Position numbers and translations under genes: made by a program. 42,019 nucleotides of DNA from Phlegmacium glaucopus (Eukaryota; Basidiomycota; Agaricomycetes; Agaricales; Cortinariaceae): positions 554,136 to 596,154 of the forward strand of contig MU130362.1 in NCBI GenBank assembly GCA_015039465.1, in the 5' to 3' direction. Numbering within the stretch: position 1 is the first letter of the stretch; every line of letters starts with the position of its first letter. The notes beneath the pieces were generated by a model. That model had not been told where the DNA came from and made no database searches. It saw only the letters and a list, made by a program, of their open reading frames with translations. Positions 22,000 through 33,205 of the stretch are shown here, in pieces.

Positions 22000-22310
22000 A
22001 TCCGTAAATCATAAGAATCCAAAATCAAACCCCAACGAGCTTCAATGACAGCGGGGAGGGATTCGCGATGAAGGTAGTCTAAAAGAAAGAGTCAAAACAT
22101 GTGAGCAAGGGTAGAAATACAACACCGAAAGGAAAACCACTGGTATGTTCATCGAGACACATAATGTGGTGACGACGCCATGTTGTAGCACTGGCTAAGA
22201 ACGACCAAGTTGACTTTTTGAACGCCTGAGAGACCAAGACGCTGAGGCTCACGAGTATCGGGCTCGAGGATCTTCCGACGATATGATACTATGAGCAAGA
22301 TATACCATAC
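22000..22310 (-). pseudogene. ABC-transporter relic, copy B
   Basis: Minus-strand reading shows QRLGLSG (signature motif, second Gly lost) and, frameshifted, IMCLDEHTSG, a damaged Walker B block. The sequence is over 90 percent alike to 39030-39303 by eye. It sits between the inverted membrane-protein copy E and PP2C copy B. Confidence 0.55.
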
Positions 22311-22675
22311 AATGAAAAGGTGTAAACGGACGTTCTCGAAACCATGGTTGATGGAGAGCGGTTGTCATGTAAATATTGAACAACAAAAGAAACCCAGTCA
22401 CATTGCCATCATTCTGGGTGCTTTACTTTTTGCCACTGGGCGCTGCCAGAACCAACTACGCTTTGGAGGTCGTGCGTCCACTTTACTCCAGGAATTCATC
22501 TGTCTCGCTGTGGCCCGATTCTAACCGATTCACTAAGCCATTTTCACTCGGACAAGGTAAAATTTAATCCACGGACCACACTGCTGTTACTAGTGGCCTT
22601 ACACAGTTCACACCGCCCCAGGAACGTTAGGAACGGGCCTAGTGTAAGAGAAAACGGAATCAGAACTACATTTAA

Positions 22676-24537
22676 ATGTTACGACGCATTCTACGATCAT
22701 TTCCCCCATCATCTTACAAGTATTCACCCATCTTACGCCAAAGAACAATTATAGCCCCCCTAAGACGTCTTGGACCTTCGCTTCTCATATTTTTGGCAGT
22801 TTCTGCCACGACAGCTGCCACGATCATTAAAATCCACGGAGATGCAGTCCAACGTCCTAACAAATCCAAGAAACCTGCCGCGTCTGTATGGATGCCACTT
22901 GAAATTATCTTTGATTTCCTGATGTCACATCGAAATGGACCATTACCTGCCCCTACGGCGGATGAAATGTTGGATTTGTTCTCAAATGCGGAAATCCCTA
23001 TGGAGGAAGCAAAGGGCGTCAGACGAATCGACGGAATAATACTTCCCAGGTAATGAACAGCGCTTATCGTATCTTCATTCCGTTTTCATTTCTCCCGATA
23101 GCAACTCCCCCATGGAAGACACCCTCCAGCACATGTCTATCAGGTTCTCTAACACGCTCAGCTACTCTCTGTTTGGAGTTTACGACGGACACAACGGAGC
23201 GGCTATGAGCGACTTTTTAAGGTCTTATCTCATCTTCGCAGTCCTGGGAGAGCTAGCCCAGCTCTACTCCTCAGAGCGTGCTGCTTCGAATCCAAAACAT
23301 GTCGACGTGGAAAAACGTGTCAGTTTCGTGGTAAACGACATACCAGACGGAGATCAACAATTAGAAGTCAAAGATGAGCCTGAGCTGATACCACCGCACC
23401 ACGGTGTACCAGATCCCAACCCAGAAGAGGAGGTCGACCAGTCTATTAAGAAGGTATTCATAGCTTTGGATTCTCTTATTGTCGATGAAATGACAGCAGC
23501 AATATTGAACGAACGGACCTCGAAGGAAGAAGGGGTCAGGCTACTTTCACTTGCCAACGCTGGTTCCTGTGCGTTATTGGGAATCTACAATAGTTTCAAG
23601 CGCACCTTCAAGGTTGCCGTGACTGGTGATTCACGAGCCGTTCTGGGTCGACGGGTTGCATTGAAGGGGGATACCTACGCCTACGAAACACACGTCCTCA
23701 GCGAAGAGCAGAACGCGCATAATCCCCGCGAGGTTGAACGTCTTCAAGCTCCTCATCCAGGAGAGAATGTTGTTGAAAACGGACGAATACTTGGCTGGGG
23801 GATCTCACGGGCTTTTGGGGACGCGGCTTTGAAATGGAGCCGGGAGATCCAGCAACGCATTCACGAACAATACCTCGGCGACCGACCACGAGGGAATTGT
23901 TTGACCCCGCCTTACTTTACCGCAGAGCCGGAGATCACGACAACAACGATTAGAAAAGGTGACTTCGTCGTATTGGCCTCCGACGGGCTTTGGGATTGTT
24001 TGACGAACGAAGAAGTAGTGGGTTTAGTTGGAGGTTGGTTGGAGACGAGGGGTGAGGAAGTGAAGATTGGGAAGGGGCAAGGGATCGGAGAAGGAGAGAT
24101 GGTGATGATACCGTTTGGGAAAGCAGGTCTTTCTGGTCGAAATGCAAAGAAAGGGTTTGGTAAAGGAAAGGGTTACGGATGGACGGAAGGTTCGGATGGT
24201 GGTACTAGCAAGGAAGTAGTCAAGGAAGACGAGAGCACGATATGGGAGCGGACAGATTTACCAGTGACGTCGTTGAAACCCGACGAAACCGAGATGTATA
24301 AGTTTTGGCGGGCGACGAAGCGGTTTGTGAACATTGATGCTAATGTTGCGGTACATTTGGCCCGAAATGCGCTTGGAGGTGCAGATAGAGACTTAACTGG
24401 GGCATTGCTCCGACTGAGGCCACCTCGATCTCGGAGATATAGGTAACAGCTACTTCGCCTTTGAGCTCGACTCCTAAGCCTTTTTTTTGTTTTGTTACAG
24501 GGACGATATATCTATACAGGTTGTCTTCTTTGATTGA
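22676..24537 (+). CDS. Mitochondrial-type PP2C phosphatase (pyruvate dehydrogenase phosphatase-like), intact copy B
   Basis: Three exons (22676-23049, 23102-24442, 24501-24537) give 583 residues. Family motifs in order: an Arg-rich, acid-free N-terminus (MLRRILRSF...) and a hydrophobic stretch LLIFLAVSA at about 38-50, suiting mitochondrial import and inner-membrane anchoring; FGVYDGHNG (metal-binding Asp of PP2C) at about 155; VAVTGDSRAVLGRR; LSEEQNAHN with GWGISRAFGD; FVVLASDGLWDCLTNEEVV; and the C-terminal RDDISIQVVFFD, completed only when the second intron (24443-24500) is removed. HN-rich wording between the GDSRAV and SRAFGD blocks resembles pyruvate dehydrogenase phosphatases such as yeast Ptc5/Ptc6. 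An acidic insert and a Gly/Lys-rich loop near 470 enlarge it. Expected role: Mg/Mn-dependent dephosphorylation of Ser/Thr on a mitochondrial target. The substrate is inferred. Confidence 0.88.
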
Positions 24538-24959
24538 TGGCTCGTAAAAGCAGGAGCCGCCTTTGGGAAAATGTTAGAAAGCTGTCAGAAGAGAAGGGAG
24601 CACTGTTCGCCCACCTTGTCCCGTTTGAAGGATCATTTTATGATTGCCCAGTGACCCTCCTGGAGAGCTTCGACGTGATTTGGCTACATCCCCCAAGGTA
24701 GCGACCTTTTCTCGAAGTCATCATATTAGTGAATATACCGAAATCTACTCCCACATCGTCAACGACCGATATGAAATAAATCGCTGTCTAATTTCGTGTG
24801 ATAGTAGATAGTGCACAAGGGGAAAGTAGAATGGTAGCTAGCAGCTACAGTATCCAAACCAAATAAAATATACCTGTGGAACAATATTGTTAGCCTCGAG
24901 AATCAGCTAGTAGATAATATTTGGATATTCACCGGCACTTATCTTTAAAGATAGGCCGT
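24538..24959. other. Convergent 3' spacer (PP2C B / membrane gene B)
   Basis: No gene. Shared with the other units, including GTGAATATACCGAAATCTAC near 24731 and AATAAAATA near 24863. Confidence 0.6.
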
Positions 24960-25544
24960 CTACATCCTTTCCCCAACATCGCAGTTTGAAAGCCGAGGCA
25001 GAGTTATGATGAGGAACGCCAGCCAAGCCAGCCATGAGAATATCACAACGTAGTCCACGGAGAATGATATAGAAGTCCTGCGAGTGCGATGAGAGCCCGT
25101 TTGGTGGCCTGGAAGACGAAGAGTTATTCAAGATGCTCCATAAGAGATGGTATACTAAGGTGGCTACTTACCATTGACGGCTCCATGATGATGGGACTGT
25201 GAATGTATGATTTCATCGCTGTTTACATCACTAGCACGATGATCTGAATGATATGGGCGACTTAACACATGAGAACAAGCGAGAGGAAAAGACGAACAAG
25301 TAACTCGTCGAACAAGATCATTGTTAGCACAATTCTCCATCGTGACACTGTGAGAGTTGAGCGAATCCACATTCACCGTCCTACAATTATGGAACTGGTA
25401 TATATTGTATATTCGACGACCGTCTTCTTCGATGTCATCATTCAACTGAGGGGAATGTGTCGTCTTTTCCAATCTCGGGTCTGCGGCAGGTGACTGGTTG
25501 ATGATAGTTGCATCTTCCAAAGTGTTTCTGTCGACCACATCCAT
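24960..25544 (-). CDS. Small one-helix membrane protein, intact copy B
   Basis: Two exons (25544-25172 and 25108-24960), joined by a GTAAGT...CTTCCAG intron, give 173 residues. The N-terminal 124 residues are hydrophilic, with the family block IYNIYQFHNCRTVNVDSLNS then VTMENCANND. Exon 2 has Arg-rich TGSHRTRRT, then one predicted membrane helix (VVIFSWLAWLAFLIITL) and a short tail CDVGERM. Basic residues before the helix and the lack of a signal peptide suggest a tail-anchored or type II protein. An open frame in the other phase of exon 2 lacks the helix and is rejected, since six copies conserve the helix phase. No known family is recognised. It converges on PP2C copy B. Confidence 0.65.
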
Positions 25545-25559
25545 ACCAGCAGACGTCTG

Positions 25560-25886
25560 ATATGGTGTATCTGAGGAGAGGATTGACGGTTTGAGGGCAT
25601 AGCACAGTGTTATACTTCCGCCACAAGTTCAAAAAAGGCCGACGATCTACCACTGGATCTGCAGATGTATTCCCCCACCTTTAATCAATCTACAGATCTG
25701 CTCAAATTTTGATCTCCTTTCTTGTTAGACCAGGTGTAACGGTAGCTGGGTGTGTGACTACAGCTTGCGAGCGTGACTGGCGCAGCAGTGGCGAGTCTAA
25801 GAATGAAAATACATCTACAGATCCAGGCAGATCATCGGCTTTTCGGAAGTATAACATTGTGTGCTATGCCCTTCGGTGAAAATAGA
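25560..25886. other. Junction DNA between units
   Basis: No gene is supported. The first part is the upstream side of membrane gene B. The rest, with GTGGATCTGCAGATGTA and CATCTACAGATCCAGGC, leads into a PP2C 3' fragment. Confidence 0.45.
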
Positions 25887-25967
25887 TACTTAACATGGGC
25901 CTTGCTCCGACTGAGCCGGCCTCGATCACGGACATATCTACTTCACCTTTGAGCTCGACGACTACTA
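25887..25967 (+). pseudogene. PP2C copy D, 3' fragment, left of the Plavaka insertion
   Basis: From ATAGATACTTAACATGGGCC onward it matches the last 80 bp of PP2C exon 2 and the start of intron 2 (CTTTGAGCTCGACGAC). The match stops at the Plavaka end and resumes at 33437 with TAAGCCTTTTC. Everything upstream of the last exon 2 codons is missing. Confidence 0.75.
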
Positions 25968-25984
25968 CATCAGGAAAACGTCCA

Positions 25985-26190
25985 GCTTGTCTTTGGCATC
26001 TTTAGCGTCTTTTCAGAGACTCCAAAGAGACCAAAGACGTAAAGCTGTGGCATCTTTGGAAAGTAAGGTACATTTCTTTGAAAGATGCCAACCTTCCTTC
26101 AAAGAAGGATTTTATCTTTCAAAGACGTGCATCTGTCTTTGCCAAGTTCATCTTTGGCAGCTTTGCTTTGTTCTTATACGTCTCAGGCAG
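25985..26190. repeat. Left subterminal repeats of Plavaka 2
   Basis: CTTTGG, AAAGAC and GATGCCA units occur in both orientations every 10-20 bp (TTGTCTTTGGCATCTTTAGC, then TTTGAAAGATGCC, then CTTTCAAAGACG). They match the right subterminal block in type and are likely transposase-binding sites. Confidence 0.65.
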
Positions 26191-26199
26191 CAGCTTTGA

Positions 26200-27660
26200 A
26201 ATCTTAAATTAGCAAATTTGTGGGGCATTTGGACAGATAATATGGAGAATAAAGTAAATTATATTATGTAGAACAAGGGGTACATAGTTGTACTCTAGTT
26301 CAAGGCAAGAGGGATGTAAACAATTTATCTGTAGTCCAGGACATGTTCCAACTCAACCCAACTACCGACAAATCCTCGAGTACTAGAGGGCAATGGCGTG
26401 CATCCAACTGGGTTGATATTGAACACCTGCAAACATTGCAACAGTCACAGGCTGAGGCGGCCTACTAGTAGATTTAAGTCAGACTAACCTGTGGATGACA
26501 TCCATGGATCACTTACCTGACAACTAATGAAAAGAATATCACCGCAAAGGAACAAAAAGCTGCCAACAATGAGTAAGTGATAGCACAACACAACGAAGTG
26601 ACTTACCAGCTGCCCACAAACTTAAGATTGAGGATCACGCGGAGGACTTGGACGAGGAATGGTACTAAAAGTTTGGTCAGTATCCGAATCCAAAGTCGAA
26701 GTCATCAAAGACAAGACTTACCAATAAAAATTCATTCGATCATAGGCACTGTGACAAGTGGATTGGAGGGTGAGTTGAATAACTAGTAGAAGTAGTGAAT
26801 TAAATATTGATCGATGAGCGTGAAGCCTCTGGCTGACTTACCGAGCTCAAGGCACTGGCAGCCTAGGGCGTCCGAGTCAATCCAAAGTCGAAGTCATCAA
26901 AGACAAGACTTACCAATAAAAATTCATTCAATCATAGGCGCTGTGACGAGTGGATTGGAGGGTGTGTTGAATAACTAGTAGAAGTAGTGAATTAAATATT
27001 GATCGATGAGCGTGAAGCCTCTGGCTGACTCACCGAGCTCAAGGCACTGGCAGCCTAGGGCGTCCGAGTCAATCCAAAGTCGAAGTCATCAAAGACAAGA
27101 CTTACCAATAAAAATTCATTCGATCATAGGCGCTGAAGCCTCTGGCTGACTTACCGAGCTCAAGGCCCTGGCAGCCTAGGGCGTCCAAGTCAATCCAAAA
27201 AAATTCCTGTATCTGAAGTTTACGCCTACCGTGACATCCTATAAAGGATCAGATGATGTGAACAAAGATAAAAGATTAACCCAGCCGAACTATAGATGAC
27301 ATACCAGCATTACAGTTTGAACTGAGCAGTTCCAATGCGACTGACCTAGAGTAAGTGAACATTGAGTTACTAGAAGGTTGCAAAGAACAATCGGGGCAAG
27401 CTACAAGACATACCGCTAGTGAGTTCCTGAATAACAGCCACCGCTGAATTTTGGCATAGGGCACTCTCAGAAAAATGCAGTTGCAACGACTCGGAGGTGG
27501 TGGGAGGATTGTGGTGGTTGGAAAGAAAGCTGTTATCGGTTTGATCAATTGAATATCATGATCAACAAGGTCACATGAATTTCGGACTTTGAACAGGCTT
27601 ACAAGTACTCGAGATAACAATTTGATTACACGAACGAGAGAGTAAACAATTTATAATGCC
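26200..27660. other. Extra left segment of Plavaka 2
   Basis: There is no counterpart in Plavaka 1. No long gene is supported; a 114-codon minus frame at 27620-27276 runs through intron-like signals. The segment holds a 192-bp tandem repeat (separate entry) and several GTAAGTC...CTAG intron-like stretches on the minus strand, so it may be a decayed or RNA-only transcription unit. Confidence 0.4.
26691..27207. repeat. 192-bp tandem repeat, 2.6 copies
   Basis: Copies start at 26691, 26883 and 27075 with CAAAGTCGAAGTCATCAAAG. The third has an internal deletion after GATCATAGGCGCTG. On the minus strand each unit has two intron-like segments, GTAAGTC...CCCTAG (51 nt) and GTAAGTCAGCC...CTACTAG (about 60 nt), separating a 61-nt and a 21-nt block. 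Confidence 0.8.
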
Positions 27661-29824
27661 CTATTCATCATCCGAAACCAAGATGTACTCAGGGATATCA
27701 GCCATCGTAGCCTCCGAACTTGCTTGCGACAAAGCAGACTGACTTCTGCCCTTCTTCTTTCTCCTGCTCGCATTCAGAACCTCATTGGCCGCCTCGAAGA
27801 TCGGGACCCAGTGCTTTTCAACCGAAAAGTTCTCAATGGTTTTTTTGTATTGTCCTGCATTGAGCACCCGAACATCCTCACCATTTTTCCTCTTAATATT
27901 GTCACCATAGATATCACCTGAGAAATGACCAATGGTAGACTTGTCATCCGAGTTGATAAATTTCCCTTGCTTCCAAAATTTGAATGCATGCTCGACCTGC
28001 ATTAAATTCAATGCATAACTGAGATCTAGAAAGAAGATAAGACATACCGCTTGCAAGGATAATACCAAAGCACCACCTGGCAGCTCCAATTTGTCAAGCT
28101 CGTGTGGATCAGGAATCTCGTCGTACTCGGCAAAGTAAGCATGCGCCAACGTATACATAATGAGTTCGTTTTGAAAGCATCCCTGAGAAAATTGTTGTGT
28201 GAAGAAAAGTAATGAAATTTTCAACAGAAAAAACCCACCTTCTTTGAGACTTTGCCGCTTATTTCATCCACATTCCACTCCCGCCAGTGAAATGGGGCAG
28301 TAGGCGGGTCACCTTGAATTTCTGTAAAAAGCTCAACAAAATCTTTCATGTCAGTGTCGCCCTTCTCAAATTCAGCCTCTTCAAGCATCCTTTTTACAGC
28401 GTTGCTGGCATGAGTAAGGAAGCCGTTCCGCCAGTTACTGAGGCGATATGCAACCTAGGTAGTGGATTAACGAGGAGATCCGAGTCAGCAACCGGATGTA
28501 TATCTTACAAGGCCACACCACACGTCATCATTTTTGACGATGTGATTTTCTTCCGGAAAAACCTTGTTCACGAGGCTTTGTATTTGCTTGTAGGTGAGTC
28601 CGGCCCAAGCTTCAACTGTCCCTGCTTTCATTTTTACCAATGGAACAAGGGAATTGGTGAACATGTCAGACGCTCCGAGAGGAAGGTGGGTGAGTTTCCA
28701 CTTGGCTGCGCCTCCCCGTTGAGCTTTTTTGGTAGACTGTACCATTGGCTTTGAGTTGGTGATCTTGATTGTATTTAGCTATTTTCAAGTCAGCCTCATG
28801 ATGTTGGTCGAAATAAGGTTAATAACCATACCAGGATTTTTTTGTTACCTTGTTTCAAACCTGAAATGGCCTTGCGCTCCAAATCGTCGGTCTCCTCATC
28901 ATGGACGAGCCCTCCAGGTTGGACCATTGAGTCGTCCTCTTCGTCAGCCTGGGAATGTGAGGCTGAAACACGAGAGGAACTTGAATTCCATCCAGGGAGG
29001 AGAGCAGAGTTGCCTTGAGGACCCTTCACCTTTTTGTTGGTTTTTGGATTGAGCGCATCCCTGTCCGTGCTTATCAGCCTAAAATCAGTGTAGGAGACTG
29101 CAATAAGCTCACCAGTCATCAGCCTTGCGCTTCCCATCAAATCGAGCAGTGGTGGTAAGTGAAGCAGGCACTGCGGAGCCAACATGTCGAGCAGCGCGGA
29201 TGTCCACACGGGAAGGTTTGGGTTCCTTGCCTTTCTTGGATTTCTTAGGCTTATCGTCTTCCTCATCTTCCAACTCTAAGTCTGAGCCCTCAACTTCGCT
29301 CTCACCATCATCAGCCTCAACAGGTGGTGGCGAATATTCATCACCAGTGCTTGTATCTGGATCCTCTGCATCGACCGGGTCAGATGCCTTTGGCTCCAAG
29401 AAACTGGCTGGAAAATCATGATAAGACGATGTGCATCAGTATGTCTCATCTCCATCTCAGAAAATAAGTAAATTTGACTAGACTCACCCCGATTAGTGCC
29501 TTCAGTAGCTGTAGGTGGCACAGTGTGGCCCGGATGATACTGGGCATGCCCCATGGAATTGCAATTGGAAGCACGACGGTCTATGTCCTCCTTCCGAAGC
29601 CGGTCCTCGATCTGAGCGGCCTGCTGGATTTTCTGCACCTTGTCCCAATCTTTTTCCTCTCGAATACGGGTCTCTTCTGCATGCACCTTCTCCATCTCTT
29701 GAGGTGATCGATGTTTTTGCCTAGCGTCATTGACCACTTTGCCTGGGTGGCTGCCTTTGTTGGTATTGCGGGTTCGGATTATTGACTGGAATTTGGAGAG
29801 CGACTTGCCAGATTCAGGCTCCAT
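27661..29824 (-). CDS. Plavaka partner protein (DUF6532-like), copy 2
   Basis: Seven exons (29824-29488, 29407-29113, 29078-28832, 28778-28509, 28454-28239, 28182-28048, 27996-27661) join to 611 residues. The N-terminal third is highly charged (RTRNTNKG, then a KVHAEETRIREEKDWDKV helix). Acidic (EDEEDDKPKKSKKGKEPK) and Ser-rich parts follow. The C-terminal domain has NWRNGFLTHASNAVKRML, PFHWREWNVDE, GCFQNELIMYTLAHAYF, VEHAFKFWKQGKF and FSVEKHWVPIFEAANEVL, then a basic RRKKKGRS and an acidic tail. The same order of blocks and the 135-nt exon occur in the partner at 13142-15542. One intron is only 34 nt, so that junction is less certain. Expressed divergently from the transposase, 140 bp away. 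Function unknown; DUF6532 is a from-memory assignment. Confidence 0.72.
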
Positions 29825-29964
29825 GATAATGGTTATCGATGAATATGGAGGTGTCCGTTATTTTCCGGTTTGTTTGGTGAGCCTCATTTGCTCCCGTGAA
29901 CACTGACTGTCCTCCTGACTCGTCTCTAGTTCCTTGTGTTTTTCACACAACTCAATTATCCTCA

Positions 29965-32900
29965 ATGCCTCGAACGATCAGACCTCGAAGTATTCCCTGT
30001 CCAGTTGCGTCTTGCAAGAATAGCTTTACAACGTGCGGTGGCCTTACAAACCATCTAAGGGTACACTCTGCTCCCAAGCGGCGACATATACCAGAGAACC
30101 GAGGTGCACCTCCGAGTCCTGAACCCGCATCCAGTCATGACCAGAGTCCTCCCGGAGAACCCATGGACACTGAAGGAGCAGAACCTCAACGGAATAGAGG
30201 CGAAAGGGTGCAAATTCACCCGCTGATCAATGGTGCGTCATTATTCAAGTTTGGAATTATTATCTTTTTACTTATAGTTTTTTAGGTCTTTGTTGTGACG
30301 CTAATGGCAATTTCTTGCCTGGTGGGGCGCCTCCGCCGCCTTGGGACCGTCCTGCTGCAGACAACTTTTCGCCATTTGCAAATCGCGCAGAATTTGAGCT
30401 CGCTGACTTGCTTTTTCGTAAAAACCAAATGTCAGCATCCAACATCAATGAGCTCCTACAAATTTGGGCTGCGACGTTGCCAGAAGATCAAGATCCGCCA
30501 TTTGTCAATAAACAGGACCTATATAACACAATTGATGCTATTGAGGTTGGAGACGCACCCTGGAACTCATTTTCAGTCTCTTTCCAGGGCGAGATTCCAG
30601 AAGACGACAGAACCCCTTGGAAACATGCCATGTATGATGTTTGGTTTCGAGATCCACAAATTGTGCTCCACAACCAACTTGGGAACACCGACTTTGCCAC
30701 TGAGATCGATGTTGCCCCCAAGGAAGTGTATGATGAGAATGATACGAGGTGTTTTACTGACTTTATGTCTGGAAACTGGGTATGGCGGCAGGCGGTATGG
30801 TGTTATTGTTATTTTATTATTTCCAATCTCATCATTTCTCTTTAGGATAAAATTGCAGACAACCCTCAAAATCATGGCGCGACATTTTGTCCTATTATCC
30901 TTGGTAGTGATAAAACCACAGTTTCGGTGGCGACAGGGCAAAATGACTACTATCCCTTATACATGTCAAACGGAATGGTCCACAACAATGTCCGTTGTGC
31001 TCATCGTAATGCCTTGACGTTAATTGCATTCCTCGCCATTCCTAAGAGTAAGTTCTTCCCTTTTTCAATTCTGCAATTGCAGCTGACATAAATCAAAGCT
31101 AATAAAGAGCATGAAGACTCTGATGAGTTCCGAAAATTCCGCCGCCAATTGTTTCATTGTTCAATCAATCGCATCCTTCAATCATTGCGACCGGGCATGG
31201 AGAAACCTGAAATTGTACGCTATGGAGATGGATATTATAGGAGGACGATATATGGACTTGGTCCATATATAGCTGATTATCCCGAGCAAGTTCTCCTGGC
31301 CTGCATTGTTCAAAATTGGTGTCCACGGTGAGGATGGTCTTATCTTGAACTGAATTCAACCAGTCTTATTCCAACTCCAAGGTGCGATGCTCCCTGGGAT
31401 AAGCTCGATGAAGGTGGTGGTCGGAGAACTCATGAGCTCACCAAAGCACTCTTCGAGGCTCTAGGAACAAAGTCACTGTGGTACAACTATGGGATTGTTG
31501 ATGGAATAATGGTAAGTCAATCATACTTATTGTTACTTGATCTAACTTCCTCATTTTTGCTAGCCATTTACTCATGGTTTTCCACGTGCCAACATACACG
31601 AATTACTCTCGCCAGACCTTCTTCATCAAATCATCAAAGGAACATTCAAAGACCACCTTGTTACTTGGGTTACTCAGTATATTGAAGCGGTGTACCCCAC
31701 TGCTGAGGCAAAAAAAATATTGGCTGATATAGATCGCCGGTGTGTCCCTTCTCGCTTGCTTGATTAGTTAAATATCTGATCATAAAGGATAGGATTGCTG
31801 CAGCTCCCTCCTTCCCAGGTCTGCGTCGCTTTCCTGAAGGCCACAGATTCAAACAGTGGACGGGCGATGACTCTAAGGCTCTCATGAAGGTAGTTCCTGT
31901 CTTCTTATATTGACAAACAAATGTTGACATTACCAATCCTAGGTTTATCTTCCTGCAATTTCCGGCCATGTACCACCTCAGATGGTCCACACAATTAGCT
32001 CCTTCTTAGAGTTTTGTTACCTTGTGCACCAATCTGTTATTGATGAAGATGATCTAGTCGCCATCGATGCTGCCGTTTCAGCCTTCCATCGCGACCGAGT
32101 TGCCTTTGATCTCGTTTGTCCAGATGGATATTCTCTTCCACGTCAACATTCACTCATACATTATACGCATATGATCAAAGAATTCGGCGCCCCGAATGGC
32201 CTCTGTTCATCAATTACAGAGTCCAAACACATTAAGGCAGTGAAGGAGCCCTGGCGTCGTTCGAGTCGTTTCGAAGCTCTTGGGCAAATGCTGGTCACTA
32301 ACCAGAGACTGGACAAGCTGGCAGCAGCTCGTGCAGATTTTCGGGCTCGTGGGATGCTTAATACCCCACTTTTCGGTGAAATTGAAGTTACCGCACCAGG
32401 ACCACCACCGCCACCTGATGAGGACGATGATGGACATGCTGTGGATGACGATGTCCTTGGGGAGGTTGTTCTGTCCCAAAAACCTCGTGAGTGCTTCCAG
32501 GTTGTGCTCAAATTGCTTTTCCAGCCTGACATCATTTTTACAGTCCCCAAATTGCCACGCAATGCAGTACAGCTTGGTGCTCATATTGGCATCCTCCACC
32601 TCCATGAACTTATCTCGTGATTCCTCTACGAGCAAGAAAACCCAGAAGACGACACTCCATTGGACGATATTCCTCTTGACCAGTGTCCAGCTGTCAGTGG
32701 GAAGGTCCATGTCTTTCCATCCGCGGTGTCGACTTATTATGCGCCGAGTGATAAGTCAGGCATCCGTGGTTTGTTCAGGGAGCGCATTCGTGCCGTCGAT
32801 TCATGGCGCAAGGGACCCGGAAGACATGACACGGTTTTTTTGTCGGGAGACCCTGACCTTGAGGGATTTCGTGGGCTTCTTGTTGCTCGTGTTCGGTTAC

Positions 32901-33205
32901 TGATGTCTGTTGTTCATAATAAGGTAACCTATCCTTGTGCACTTGTTTCATGGTTTTCGGCAGTAGGAGATGACCCATGTCCTGATACGGGGATGTGGAA
33001 AGTCGAGCCTGATTTTGATTCAACAGGCGGTCGTGCGATGGCCGTTGTCCACCTCAACACTATCCTGCGCAGTGCGCATTTAATGGGTGTCGCTGGCCAC
33101 AGCTTTGTCCCTCCAGAGCTGAAGTTTTTTAATAGCTTAGATGCTTTTCGGGAGTTCTATGTAAATAAGTACATAGATCATCATTCACACGAAATTGCTT
33201 TTTAA
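29965..33205 (+). pseudogene. Plavaka-family transposase, copy 2, one in-frame stop
   Basis: Nine exons (29965-30232, 30286-30794, 30846-31047, 31099-31327, 31382-31511, 31564-31739, 31793-31889, 31943-32486, 32544-33205) join to about 938 codons. It has an N-terminal C2H2 finger (C-x4-C-x12-H-x3-H) and then the Plavaka blocks: FANRAEFELADLLFRKNQM, WNSFSVSF, FMSGNWVWRQA, LGSDKTTVSVATGQNDYYP, GLGPYIADYPEQVLLA, LLSPDLLHQIIKG, FKQWTGDDSKALMK, SLPRQHSLIHY, GLCSSITESKHIKAVKEPWR, DTGMW and a FREFYVNKYIDHH end. The frame is open except for TGA at 32618-32620, inside HELIS-stop-FLYEQEN, where related proteins have Arg. A single CGA to TGA change explains it. Read-through or a truncated 740-residue protein are possible, but loss of activity is more likely. 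Confidence 0.85.

Noticed and set aside
24907..25131. Alternative exon 2 frame of membrane gene B (RGLRCDILMAG...)
   Set aside because: The other phase matches the splice junction and preserves a membrane helix in all six copies.
25987..26190. Possible CRISPR-like or satellite array
   Set aside because: Units are irregular, two-stranded and mirrored at the other transposon end; subterminal repeats explain them.
30295..31017. 240-codon plus frame overlapping transposase 2
   Set aside because: Out-of-phase shadow of exons 2 and 3; Plavaka motifs lie in the other frame.
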